Origin: a virus
Direction: 5' to 3' (one strand)
Length of the DNA: 57,394 nucleotides
IMG/VR virus record: IMGVR_UViG_3300022723_000242
Location: 1 to 57,394 of that record
The translations under genes and the position numbers were made by a program. The notes beneath the pieces are model-generated. The model searched no databases, had not been told where the DNA came from, and saw nothing but the letters and a program-made list of their open reading frames with translations. Every line of letters begins with the position of its first letter. The stretch's first letter is position 1. Positions 26,511-35,212 of this stretch are shown here, in pieces.

Positions 26511-28471
26511 TCCTCTTCCTCCTTCTGGTCACTGATCATCACGGCTTTGAGAGCTTCTACGTCGTAACCCTTCAACCTCACCAGCTTATTCACCGCCTCG
26601 TAAGCTTCTCTCTCTACATCTGCTTTGGCTTCCATTTCGTACTTGAAGAGTCTCGTCTCGATGTCCTTCTCACTCGCTCCGAAATAGTTCGCTGCCTTAA
26701 GGTACGCTATTACGTTATCCCACGCTTCCGAGAAGAAGTGATCGAAACTGAGATTTATCTTACGCTTACCGTCCGCCAGCTCCTTCTCTTCCAAGAAGAA
26801 CCCGGTCTCCAAATCTTCGATTTCCTTATCCAAAAACTGTTCGTCACCCTTATCGTCCTCGCTGCCCACTGTCGTAAGCTCCTTCGTATCATCTTCCTCT
26901 TTATCGAGTGACTCTTCAAGCGAAGTAATACCGTCGTTTATCTCTTCCATCGTCACATACTCGTCCTCCGAAAGCCAGATCAGCCTCCTGTTCAGGCAGA
27001 ACCAAGGAACGATTACATGACACCGTTTACCGAAGATATCGGTAAAACCGTACATGTTCTCGTTCCTGCCATCCGCTATCTTCAGAAGCTTCTGTTCGGC
27101 TTCGTGACGCTCTTCCAAAATAGCTTTGAGGACGGGAACGGGGTGGTCGACCATCATAGTGAGTGCTCTCGAATCGACTGTATACTTCTTGCCATGACTC
27201 TTGATATAGCAGAGGAACTTAGCGGTCTCTTTGCCCTCGTGCTTCTTGTACGGAACCATCACCGCCCCGAGTTTCTCGAGAACCTTCTTATCCGAATGAA
27301 TGAAGAACGAATTCTTACGGGGCATCTTCAGCAGATTGATATAAAGCTGGTTCGGCATATCGTAGCAGACGTGTTCAGGATACAGGCGAATCTCCACCTT
27401 CCTCCCGTGCGTCGTACTATCGCGGGAATACCTTCTCTGACCGCCGTAACCGTCTCCGTAACCGTATCCACCGCCGTACCACTCATTATCTAAAATATAA
27501 TCATCATCGATGTAAGACTTCGTGGAGTTCGAGCTCGATCTCTTATCGCTTATCAGCGCGTTTACGCCGCGGCTTCTCGTACCAGGGAACCTCGTTACTT
27601 TTGCTGGAGTCGAATACGTTCTGATAGTGACCTTCTCACGGATCTCTTCGAGCCAGCTGTCGTGGTCCGAACCCTCGAAAGGTTTGGACCAGTCTATATC
27701 TACGTCGAGATGCTTGTTGATCGAAACGCCGTGCGCAGTATCAGCCCGCATACGCGCGTAGACCTCTCCTGATTTCGCAAGAATGAACATCACTGCCCAG
27801 TCTGCGCTTCCGAAAGCGTCTCTGAACGTATTTTCGTCCTGTCCCGAAGGCTTCGTGCATCTATGCGGATGCGTATGTATCCAGATCCTCATGCAGTTGA
27901 TCGGCTGACGATCGTGCTTTACGAACTGCTCGGTCATGAAATCGTTCAACGCCTCGTCATCGAAATCAACGAAAGCTGCACTCGCCTTCTGCTTGACGAT
28001 ACCTATATCCTCGATGAGAAACGGATTGTCTGCTGCCGTAAGTGCCATTCCGCCGATTTCGGTATCGACGGAGTGACACATGAACTGGAGCTTCGCCCAA
28101 GCATACGGCGTGAAATACAGGGCGTCGACTCCCTCGGAATACTCGAGTATAGGCCTCACGGGAGAGGCTGGAAGATCCTCTGCCTCTTTTCTCTTCTCTT
28201 CAGGCGCCGTCACCGGTATCGACGGCCTCGACGACTCCTGCTTCGCCTGCTCGGATTTCTTCTCGATCTTCGTCGGTTCTTTCTCTTCCGTCTTCTTCTC
28301 TTCCTTCTTCTTCTCTTCCTTCTTCATCTCTTGCGGCTCTTCTTCCGGAGAAGAAGTCTCTGAGCCGCCGGAGGGTTTCCTGGATCCTTTCTCTTTCTCT
28401 TTCGAGGACGCCTTCCGGCGCGTTACCGGCGCGCGTCGCGTCTTCTGTTCGGAATCTTTGGATTTCGTCAT
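26507..28471 (-). CDS. JAMM/JAB-domain protease A with long C-terminal extension (654 aa)
   Basis: Residues about 110-250 are a JAB/MPN domain. The metal site is complete: Glu in DTEIGGMALT at about 137 and WIHTHPHRCTKPSGQDENTF (HxH-x7-SxxD) at about 199. JAMM proteases remove or process ubiquitin-like proteins. The first 90 residues are Lys/Glu-rich and disordered, and their DNA also encodes the end of the upstream gene. A GTG near 28212 would avoid this overlap and keep the whole domain. A Gly/Tyr-rich linker (about 325-345) leads to a large unknown C-terminal part, which ends in helices. E1-A follows directly. Confidence 0.88.
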   Translation of the reverse strand: MTKSKDSEQKTRRAPVTRRKASSKEKEKGSRKPSGGSETSSPEEEPQEMKKEEKKKEEKKTEEKEPTKIEKKSEQAKQESSRPSIPVTAPEEKRKEAEDLPASPVRPILEYSEGVDALYFTPYAWAKLQFMCHSVDTEIGGMALTAADNPFLIEDIGIVKQKASAAFVDFDDEALNDFMTEQFVKHDRQPINCMRIWIHTHPHRCTKPSGQDENTFRDAFGSADWAVMFILAKSGEVYARMRADTAHGVSINKHLDVDIDWSKPFEGSDHDSWLEEIREKVTIRTYSTPAKVTRFPGTRSRGVNALISDKRSSSNSTKSYIDDDYILDNEWYGGGYGYGDGYGGQRRYSRDSTTHGRKVEIRLYPEHVCYDMPNQLYINLLKMPRKNSFFIHSDKKVLEKLGAVMVPYKKHEGKETAKFLCYIKSHGKKYTVDSRALTMMVDHPVPVLKAILEERHEAEQKLLKIADGRNENMYGFTDIFGKRCHVIVPWFCLNRRLIWLSEDEYVTMEEINDGITSLEESLDKEEDDTKELTTVGSEDDKGDEQFLDKEIEDLETGFFLEEKELADGKRKINLSFDHFFSEAWDNVIAYLKAANYFGASEKDIETRLFKYEMEAKADVEREAYEAVNKLVRLKGYDVEALKAVMISDQKEEEE

Positions 28472-30272
28472 GGATACGGATGCTTTCCTCGTCTGCGGTC
28501 AGGATGATGAAGCCGGTATCGGCTAAAACGGTTTCCCAGAATATGGCCTTCTCTCTCAGAGAGGTATGGCGATCGACGTAGCACATGGTTCTACTCAGGT
28601 TAATCTCCCAGCATCGCAATCTCTTGACCACGCTCGCAGCCCGTTCGGCAGAAACGTCTTCGCCGACGAAACTATAGAGGCGGCAATACTGCGTCGTCAT
28701 CTCACCTATATGCGTTCCGTAAAAGTTCCACAGCCACGCTTCCATGATAGGCACCTGCGCAAGGAACGACTGAGACATTCCGAGATTATCGGGGTCGCAT
28801 ACCTGGCAACAGTTGGACATTGCGAAATCGTCTCTTCTGATATTTTCTTCGGCTACTCTCGATCCGCAGCTGCAGACGACGATATTCGGAATACGCGGAA
28901 AAGAGCGGCGACTCCTCTGGGTTATCATGCGACTTGTAGTGACGCGACCTATTCCTTCTACTTCACAGGTGCCGACGCCGTCCTCGTTGGGCTCTCTGAC
29001 CCAGCTCACACATCTGGTACACGCGTAGTCCTTCTCTCCGAGCTCTATCTTATGATCGAACGCGTCTTCGCCTTCATGAACGTGATTACAGTTCGGGCAA
29101 GGGAACTTTCCTTCGTTGACGAGATTTTCGACTCGCGAAAGCTCCTCAATGCACAGAGGACATCCGACATTGCCTCCACGCGTAGTCCTGTCATCGAAAA
29201 CACCCTCGTTGAAACAGAAGGTACAAGTCTTGACGAAGCGATGTTCGTGAAAGTTCCCATCCTCGTCTTCATATGCGCACGACTTGTGAAGCGCTGCACC
29301 ATTCGAAGAACAATTGACCCTTTCGTCATCTTCACCGATAATCTCGCCACACCCCGCACACGACGGGCGAGGATCCCAGGCGCTGATCGCTCTGTAGGGA
29401 CCTGATCCGAGTGTATTCAGGATGCTGTTTACGAGTTGGAAAACCCCTGAAAGTACGCCCTGCTGGAGAAAGCTCAAGATACGGTAACCTGCCTCTCCTG
29501 TGCACATACCGTTACCGGATATGTGAGGGTGTATATTATCCCCGTCATCGTCTTTTGGGTAACGTGGAGACGGCGATGAGAGGCGCAAACCGCTATGAAT
29601 TGCAGCCGAGTTTCCAGACCGTAAAGCATCGTTCAACACCTGGAAAGAGTACGTGATAAAATAGTTTCCGAAGTCAATAATTCTCTTATTGTGCTTAATA
29701 GATGCCGGCTTTGTAAGTATTACGATCTTGTCATTAAAAACTTCCGCCTCTGGTTTACCTATAACTGCCAACTTTTTGTCTTTTTTGATATCTTCGTAGA
29801 AAATGGGGTAAACCCCTTCGTAAACGTCACCGACACTCATATGGTAGAAGTCTTTATAGATCGTCATAAAATCGAAAAGAGACGACTTCTCTACTCCACG
29901 GTCTACTATTTCTCCTATCGTCTTTTCCATAGCTTCCACGTATCCAGAAGTCTTCTGAACTTCCTTCATGAATTTCACGGAACTCTTTTGATTTAACTCT
30001 CCAACTGATCTTCGGAGATTATTGATCGATCGCGAGAATCCTTCAATCTCTGACTGTATCAACTGCCTGTTTCTATTGAGAGCCGTCTTACCTTCGTTCT
30101 CACAGAGAATACTATAGAATCTTGCAGCGAGCATCAAAAGCCTTAGGAACCTACGCTCTTCGAGCCCTTCGCACGGGTATATGGAGAGATCATCACCTAC
30201 GAACTTGTACTTCTGGATCTGATGAGGAGTAGGAACGAACGTTCCTTGCAGAGTATCCTCGATTGAGGCCAT
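28200..30272 (-). CDS. RING-like multi-zinc protein, candidate E3 ligase (690 aa)
   Basis: I start at the ATG at 30272 (MASIEDTLQGTF) with AAGGAG upstream. The N-terminal 300 residues are helical. At about 305-375 a treble-clef/RING-like pattern appears, with CAGC, a Cys twelve residues on, then H-x2-C (LHKSCA), CTFC and CPLC. Further zinc pairs follow: CPNC with CTRC (about 390-420) and CSCG with CCQVC (about 465-490). The last 100 residues are Arg/Glu-rich and disordered. In bacterial ubiquitin-like operons, RING proteins accompany E1, E2 and JAMM genes, so an E3 or adaptor role is a reasonable inference. It is not proven, because the Cys spacing is not a canonical RING. Confidence 0.7.
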   Translation of the reverse strand: MASIEDTLQGTFVPTPHQIQKYKFVGDDLSIYPCEGLEERRFLRLLMLAARFYSILCENEGKTALNRNRQLIQSEIEGFSRSINNLRRSVGELNQKSSVKFMKEVQKTSGYVEAMEKTIGEIVDRGVEKSSLFDFMTIYKDFYHMSVGDVYEGVYPIFYEDIKKDKKLAVIGKPEAEVFNDKIVILTKPASIKHNKRIIDFGNYFITYSFQVLNDALRSGNSAAIHSGLRLSSPSPRYPKDDDGDNIHPHISGNGMCTGEAGYRILSFLQQGVLSGVFQLVNSILNTLGSGPYRAISAWDPRPSCAGCGEIIGEDDERVNCSSNGAALHKSCAYEDEDGNFHEHRFVKTCTFCFNEGVFDDRTTRGGNVGCPLCIEELSRVENLVNEGKFPCPNCNHVHEGEDAFDHKIELGEKDYACTRCVSWVREPNEDGVGTCEVEGIGRVTTSRMITQRSRRSFPRIPNIVVCSCGSRVAEENIRRDDFAMSNCCQVCDPDNLGMSQSFLAQVPIMEAWLWNFYGTHIGEMTTQYCRLYSFVGEDVSAERAASVVKRLRCWEINLSRTMCYVDRHTSLREKAIFWETVLADTGFIILTADEESIRIHDEIQRFRTEDATRAGNAPEGVLERERERIQETLRRLRDFFSGRRAARDEEGREEEGREEDGRERTDEDREEIRAGEAGVVEAVDTGDGA

Positions 30273-30336
30273 AACGCTCCTTATGGTTTTCGATCTCTCG
30301 ATCTCTCGATCGTGGTGAGATGGGGTAAACAAAAAC

Positions 30337-30367
30337 GAGGGGAGGCAGACGAATGCTGCCTCCCCTC
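30337..30367 (-). terminator. Rho-independent terminator after the tri-Ubl gene
   Basis: A perfect 12-bp stem, GAGGGGAGGCAG with CTGCCTCCCCTC, has a 7-nt loop. On the minus strand it is followed by GTTTTTG. It lies directly after the stop of the tri-ubiquitin-like gene and before the RING-like gene, so the tri-Ubl can be made on its own short transcript and at higher level. Confidence 0.85.
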
Positions 30368-30374
30368 TAACTGC

Positions 30375-31112
30375 TCAGGCGCCTTTGACGTTCTTCGGAG
30401 AGATCGTCACCGAGTCGCCGTTCTCGAGAACCCGATCGCGGGTGGCGGTCTCACCGTTGAGCTTGATGATGTGAGTCCGCTCCGGATCGTCACCCTCGGT
30501 CTCCCGGTGAAACAGCTCGCCGAGCGTGGTCCCCTGGGGGATACGCCGACGAGCCGCATAACCGGCACCGGAACCCTTGATGAGGGTGATCTCGACATCC
30601 GACGCAGCCTTGATGTTGCGCGGAGTGACCGAGATATGGTTGTTCGCCCGGAGAACCTGCGAGGCCGGGGGACCCTGAACGCCATCGACGCTGATGACGT
30701 GATTGCGAACGTCGAAATGACGACCGAGACGCTCATAAACGAACTGCTCGAGAGTGGTACCAGGACGGATGTAGTACCAATCGGCGAAACCGGTGCCGTG
30801 CGGAGCGATGAAAGCGACGCGGTCGCCACCATCGCGGTCGACCGCACCATAACCACCGACGGTACCGCCGAGGCGCTGGCCGTAACCCGGGTAACGCGCC
30901 TCGTCGGTAGCGGCGATCATGGCGACACGATCGCCATCCGAGAGACGATCGTCACCGGTAGCGGAGCGACCGTTGAGAGTAAACCGGAAGTGCTCCGGAT
31001 TACCCGTCGGCCAGATCTCGCGGAAGAGACCGGCCATGGTGGTGCCGTAGGGGACCTCGCGCGGGGATCCGAATCCGGCGCCGTCGTCGTTGATGAAAGT
31101 GATTCTGGGCAT
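30375..31112 (-). CDS. Tandem ubiquitin-like (beta-grasp) polyprotein with three domains (245 aa)
   Basis: Three beta-grasp domains of about 70 residues stand in tandem (about 1-70, 96-170, 171-245), joined between 1 and 2 by a Gly/Tyr-rich linker (71-95). Each has the same skeleton: an opening strand ending near a Gly (DDGAGFG, PHGTGF, KGSGAGY), a turn before the helix (VPYGTTMAGLF, IRPGTTLEQFV, IPQGTTLGELF), a 'H...LNG' or 'H.ISVDG' strand and a final 'GD.V.I' strand. The C-terminus is SPKNVKGA, and domain 2 ends TPRNIKAA. A ubiquitin-like modifier with a short cleavable tail is the best reading, to be processed by one of the JAMM proteases. It has no terminal GG. A strong terminator follows. 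Confidence 0.85.
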   Translation of the reverse strand: MPRITFINDDGAGFGSPREVPYGTTMAGLFREIWPTGNPEHFRFTLNGRSATGDDRLSDGDRVAMIAATDEARYPGYGQRLGGTVGGYGAVDRDGGDRVAFIAPHGTGFADWYYIRPGTTLEQFVYERLGRHFDVRNHVISVDGVQGPPASQVLRANNHISVTPRNIKAASDVEITLIKGSGAGYAARRRIPQGTTLGELFHRETEGDDPERTHIIKLNGETATRDRVLENGDSVTISPKNVKGA

Positions 31113-31126
31113 TATGTGACCCTTTT

Positions 31127-33490
31127 TTACAGTCTGATGATGTTATCGAAGAAACCACTTAATGTCTCTTCGTGTGTAACCAAGAGGATCTGTTTACCGG
31201 TCGCGCCGGCCAGCTCCTTCAACTTCAGTAAAAGTCTCTGTAGATGTATGATGTTATCTTTGTCTAGATAGACTGATGGCTCATCTAAAACTAGCAATCC
31301 GACGCGTTTGGCGAACGTATCACCCATCGCGAGTCTAAAACTTGTACTCGCAATTATCCTTTGTCCACCCGACAACCTCTTCGCCGGATGTATTCTATCG
31401 TCGAATTTAGCTATAAATGACAGCTCTTCGTCGAGCTCCATAGTAAAATGAGCCTCCCACGTAGACAGATAGTAGTCGACACGCTTGTTCAGTACCGTCG
31501 CGTATTCTCTCATGGCGAGGGACGGAAGTGCACTTACATGAAACACGTCTCTTACTTTTTTACAGAATTTCACCCATTCTTGATCTTTCTTTTCCCTCTC
31601 ATATTTCTCATGAAGGCTCTTAAGCGAAGAAGAGTACTCCTTATATTTCACTTCCAGTCCAGTGAGGGCCTCTATGAGGCTCTTACGAAAATTTAGTCTC
31701 TCAGCAAGAACGTCCACTTTCTCCTTCGCCTCAGCTATTTCCTCATCACTAAAACTGACGGTATTACTTTCTATCTTTTCTTTCCTTTCATTAGCTCGCT
31801 GTAACGAGGATTCTATATTCTCTATTTTCTGTTCCTTTAACTTAAGTTCGCTCTCGAGATCACTCAATTTCGTAAGAACCTTATCGTATTTATCGACCGT
31901 GCTCTTAAGCTCGTCGATATCCACGTCATGAGACTCTACTACTTCGTTATTGGATATCTGCTCTTCTACTGCTGTTTTCTTTGCACGAAGCTCGCCGAGC
32001 GTTTCTTTCTCGGACCTGAGCATCTTCAAGTCATTCTCGAGCTCCTCTACTTCTTTTTCGATTTTCTTTCTTCTCGAGGATATTACCTCGCGGGCCGTCT
32101 TAATGTAATACTCTATTTTCTTTTCGAGACCAGAGAGATACTCGGTCAACTCGCGTACCTTCTCATCGCGTTCTGCGCGAAGAGCCTTTGAAACCTCCGA
32201 AATCGACCCTTCTAGCTCCTCTATTTCATTCTCAACAAAGGCCCTCTTAACGTCGTCTACAGGAGCTCCGCATGCGTAGCAGCTACCCTCGTCGATAGAC
32301 TCGAGCATGAGATTCCTACCCTCTAACTTCTTCTGAAGATCGTCCAGCTCTTCCGAAAACAGCTCCTTTTTCGTCAGATCATCGAGCTCAGCTGCGATGT
32401 TCTGATATTCTTCTTTATATTCTTTTTCCTCTTCTGTCTCCGGGTATGGGATCTTTTCCTTCTCGATGTCTACTAATTGATCGAGCTTGGAACGCTTCTT
32501 TCGTAAGAGATCTTCCTTAGACTCTATAATATCGAGAAGGTCATCTCGCGACTCTGTGAGATCCACTATCGCTTTATCTATCTTTACGAGTTTCTCTTTC
32601 AAAGATTCGACCGTTTTGATCTGTTTCTCTCTCGACCTGATGTCGAGAAGTTTCTCCTGAGCATCCTCTACGAGCGGTTTCTTCGAGTCACGAAGATACG
32701 CCATTGCCTCTATATGACTGGATATTTCAAGACGCTCATGATTAGATTTGTAGAGCTCTCGTTCGAGGCCGTCTATTTCCTTTTTGGTATCATCCAATAT
32801 GACCCTATTTTCTTGCGAAATCATGAACTCGTTGAGCTTATCTCTATAGGTTTCGAGACAATCTATCTCGTCATCTACTGAACTTTTATGTCGAGTGGCA
32901 TCTTTCAGCTCTTCGTCTACTTTTTCAAATTCTTCTTCGATTGCCTCTATCTGTGCGTCAAGACCTATCGTTAATATATAACTGTTAATCTCGTTACCGA
33001 GGGCTTTTTCAGCTTCCGCAGCTCTTTGGAGCCCTACGGTTTGCTGCATCTCTTTCAAACGTTGGGTACGCGTATCGAAAAGTATCTTATCTATATCTCC
33101 TTGTGGAGGAAAAATATTGTTCAAAAGCGCGTCAGCACTCGCGCCGAGAAGCTCTCTCAAATACTGCTCGATTTCAGTCTTTCGACGATAAGTGTCTTCC
33201 GGGGTGATCAGACGCTGAGAAGAACCAGCTCCAAGAGTACGTTTCAGCTGATAATCAGTGTCACCGTACGTGAACCAAATCTCTACACTACCGCGATCTT
33301 CGCCCCATGAAACATTATCGTCTTTATTCCCCGACATAGATACCTGACCAGTAAATCCGAATCTAATAGCTTCGAGTATCGTTGATTTACCGGAACCATT
33401 CGTACCAATGATCCCGTTTATACCTTTTTCTAACTCGATATCCATATACTTATGAACGCCGAAGTTCTTAATTTTTACTCTCGTAATCAT
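31127..33490 (-). CDS. Rad50/SbcC-like recombination ATPase, gp46 homologue (787 aa)
   Basis: An SMC-type ATPase with Walker A IGTNGSGKSTIL at about 33. Long coiled coils run from about 165-400 and 430-650 on both sides of a zinc hook CYACG at about 402. The signature motif is RLSGGQRIIAST and the Walker B motif is LLVLDEPSVYLD. With gp47 it forms the SbcCD/Mre11-Rad50 nuclease complex that trims DNA ends for recombination, in T4 gp46/gp47. Unusually, gp46 and gp47 are separated here by four ubiquitin-like pathway genes. Confidence 0.92.
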   Translation of the reverse strand: MITRVKIKNFGVHKYMDIELEKGINGIIGTNGSGKSTILEAIRFGFTGQVSMSGNKDDNVSWGEDRGSVEIWFTYGDTDYQLKRTLGAGSSQRLITPEDTYRRKTEIEQYLRELLGASADALLNNIFPPQGDIDKILFDTRTQRLKEMQQTVGLQRAAEAEKALGNEINSYILTIGLDAQIEAIEEEFEKVDEELKDATRHKSSVDDEIDCLETYRDKLNEFMISQENRVILDDTKKEIDGLERELYKSNHERLEISSHIEAMAYLRDSKKPLVEDAQEKLLDIRSREKQIKTVESLKEKLVKIDKAIVDLTESRDDLLDIIESKEDLLRKKRSKLDQLVDIEKEKIPYPETEEEKEYKEEYQNIAAELDDLTKKELFSEELDDLQKKLEGRNLMLESIDEGSCYACGAPVDDVKRAFVENEIEELEGSISEVSKALRAERDEKVRELTEYLSGLEKKIEYYIKTAREVISSRRKKIEKEVEELENDLKMLRSEKETLGELRAKKTAVEEQISNNEVVESHDVDIDELKSTVDKYDKVLTKLSDLESELKLKEQKIENIESSLQRANERKEKIESNTVSFSDEEIAEAKEKVDVLAERLNFRKSLIEALTGLEVKYKEYSSSLKSLHEKYEREKKDQEWVKFCKKVRDVFHVSALPSLAMREYATVLNKRVDYYLSTWEAHFTMELDEELSFIAKFDDRIHPAKRLSGGQRIIASTSFRLAMGDTFAKRVGLLVLDEPSVYLDKDNIIHLQRLLLKLKELAGATGKQILLVTHEETLSGFFDNIIRL

Positions 33491-33516
33491 GCTATCTCAC
33501 TTCCTCATAGATGACG

Positions 33517-33540
33517 CCGGGGAGAACGATTCCTCCCCGG
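33517..33540. terminator. Hairpin between Ubl-B and gp46 genes
   Basis: A perfect 8-bp GC-rich stem, CCGGGGAG with CTCCCCGG, has an 8-nt loop. It sits in the 63-nt gap between the single-domain ubiquitin-like gene and gp46. No T-run follows, so it may be an attenuator or an RNA processing site rather than a full terminator. Confidence 0.5.
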
Positions 33541-33553
33541 TATTTCTGGCCAT

Positions 33554-33805
33554 CTATCGTGTCTTGATGCGAATTTCGAACTCGTTCCCCTTCACCTGAG
33601 GGGCCAGGATCACCGTCATCCCCGGAGTGGCGCGTTCGCGCTCGGGGTGATCGATGTGGTTGCCGCCCGCCCGGATCTCGAAGTTCCGATACTCCGGGCC
33701 GTTGAGCCCAGCCGCTTCGATGGCATCCGCGACGGAAGCATCGTCGGGGACGGTGACGGTGCGCATGGGAGAGCGGGGAGGCGCTCCGATGGAAATGTCG
33801 ATCAT
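33554..33805 (-). CDS. Single-domain ubiquitin-like (beta-grasp) protein B (83 aa)
   Basis: A small beta-grasp-type protein. It has a first strand pair (MIDISIGAPPRSPMRTVTV), then a helix DDASVADAIEAAGL, strands EYRNFEIRAGG, and a GMTVILAPQVKG end followed by a tail NEFEIRIKTR. The VKG after the last strand matches the ends of the three-domain protein (NVKGA, NIKAA), so cleavage after this Gly is plausible. The adjacent genes are E1-B, JAMM-B and the E2-like gene, the usual company of a ubiquitin-like protein. MoaD/ThiS-like sulfur carriage is a less likely alternative. Confidence 0.75.
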   Translation of the reverse strand: MIDISIGAPPRSPMRTVTVPDDASVADAIEAAGLNGPEYRNFEIRAGGNHIDHPERERATPGMTVILAPQVKGNEFEIRIKTR

Positions 33806-33831
33806 AGTTTGTTCTTCCCTTTTGAAGTTGG

Positions 33832-34539
33832 TTAGACGAGCACCGGTTTCGGCGAGTTCGTCATAGTCATTGCCGGGCTGGCAAAAAACAGCATTTCTAC
33901 CTCTGGTCGCTCTTCTTTTCGTTCGAGATTATACTTATAGTACCTGAGAAAAGCCCACACAGCGTAGCCGCTCACCAACTCAGCGGTGGAGCCGACTACG
34001 GTCCGAGCACCGCACATGCTCTCCTCTGCTTCGTCATCGTCGCAGAACGTCTTTTCGTAAAATGAAACTTCCGCCGGTTCTGACGGAACTACGGAATAGA
34101 CTCTTCCTTCGCTGATTCCCATCCTCGTTTCTACGACGAGTTCTACGTGGGCTTTGTACTTCAAAGCACCTTTCCAAATCTCTTTTCTCGAAGCCATGGT
34201 ATCCGTGAGAAGGAACACATATGCTCCCAGATCGGACTCTTTCGTAGCAGCCTCTTCGTGAGGGGCGATACTAATCCCCGTCTGCTCGTGAATAAGCTCT
34301 TCCAACGCACGTACTTTCGGCTTACCGACATCTTTAAGTCCGTAAGCCTGATTAGCTATATTATGAGACTCTATCTTATCGAAATCCCACACGTGAAGAT
34401 TCGTGATCCCGAGCTTCGCCAACGCGAGCGCGATTCGGGAGCCGGTAGCTCCGGCCCCTATCACGTCGACCCGCTTGCTCGCGAACTCCTCGGCGTCGAA
34501 TACCTTGATATGCCGAAGAGTATCCACGGTATCGCTCAT
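33832..34539 (-). CDS. E1/ThiF-like ubiquitin-activating enzyme B (235 aa)
   Basis: The adenylation domain is clear: VDVIGAGATGSRIALALAKL (nucleotide loop), then VWDFDKIESHNIANQAYGL (DxD..N..Q), VGKPKVRAL with its lysine, and YVFLLTDTMASR. A Cys in MCGARTVVGST aligns with the Cys of E1-A and is the candidate active site. The two E1s are paralogues that differ through most of their length, so the phage may activate two different modifiers or use one enzyme per branch. It overlaps the JAMM-B gene by 1 nt and sits just after the single-domain Ubl gene. Confidence 0.9.
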   Translation of the reverse strand: MSDTVDTLRHIKVFDAEEFASKRVDVIGAGATGSRIALALAKLGITNLHVWDFDKIESHNIANQAYGLKDVGKPKVRALEELIHEQTGISIAPHEEAATKESDLGAYVFLLTDTMASRKEIWKGALKYKAHVELVVETRMGISEGRVYSVVPSEPAEVSFYEKTFCDDDEAEESMCGARTVVGSTAELVSGYAVWAFLRYYKYNLERKEERPEVEMLFFASPAMTMTNSPKPVLV

Positions 34540-35207
34540 TACTTACTCCACCGATCACTGAACTGACCACCCGTCCTACGAGGGGTATAGCTGCTGCCTT
34601 TGTGCTTGTTACTTCCGTAATACGAGCTCGACGAGAAAGTACTGACCTTATCACTGATTTCCTTCTCCCAGAATTCTCTTCTACCATCGTCGACGGTAGC
34701 CTCTATCGACCACGGGCAGTCTATGACCGCCAGATTCGCGTCGAAGAAAAATACAGTGAACTCTGCTCTCTTCTTCTTGTTGAAGATGCCGCGGATAAAC
34801 CACGGACATCCATCGCCTCTGAATATTTCGATCTGGGCATCGTCTTGCGACGAAGGAGACGTATCCATGTTTACGTGAGAATGGCCCCAGAAGAAAAGTT
34901 TGTTGGCCCTGTAGTCTGGCGACTCCGGATTGATTCCTTTCTCGGCGTCCTCCATCGCAAGACGCGTAACAGCATCTGCGTACCCCTCAGGGGACATCTC
35001 GGTAGTGGTCGAGTGGCACTGCTGCTTCAGCAAGAGAATTTCTTCGATGAAAAGATTGCCGTCGTCTCTACGGTGAGCTGTTCCCATCCACCCCACTTCG
35101 GTCGTAACTTTGTCGACGATGGTCCACATGTCGTAGTACGCCTGCTGAGAGATGATTATCTCGGGAACGCCCCCTACTTCTGTTTTGAAACTATGGGGGA
35201 GAAACAT
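34539..35207 (-). CDS. JAMM/JAB-domain protease B (222 aa)
   Basis: A compact JAB/MPN protein with a full zinc site: Glu in TTEVGWMGTAHR at about 36 and FFWGHSHVNMDTSPSSQDD (HxH-x7-SxxD) at about 107. A beta-rich core follows, and the C-terminal 50 residues are Ser/Tyr-rich and disordered. JAMM enzymes cleave isopeptide or peptide bonds after ubiquitin-like domains. The likely job is trimming the Ubl precursor or removing it from targets. Unlike JAMM-A it has no large extension. It is encoded between the E2-like and E1-B genes with very tight spacing. Confidence 0.92.
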   Translation of the reverse strand: MFLPHSFKTEVGGVPEIIISQQAYYDMWTIVDKVTTEVGWMGTAHRRDDGNLFIEEILLLKQQCHSTTTEMSPEGYADAVTRLAMEDAEKGINPESPDYRANKLFFWGHSHVNMDTSPSSQDDAQIEIFRGDGCPWFIRGIFNKKKRAEFTVFFFDANLAVIDCPWSIEATVDDGRREFWEKEISDKVSTFSSSSYYGSNKHKGSSYTPRRTGGQFSDRWSK

Positions 35208-35212
35208 CTATC

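Noticed and set aside
30312-31271. Long plus-strand open frame of 319 aa opposite the tri-Ubl gene
   Set aside because: It is the complementary shadow of a clearly folded three-domain protein; GC-rich codon use makes the antisense frame open.
33554-33805. Single-domain Ubl as a plain MoaD/ThiS sulfur carrier
   Set aside because: There is no C-terminal GG and no sulfur or cofactor genes nearby, while E1, JAMM and E2-like genes are adjacent; kept only as a minor alternative.
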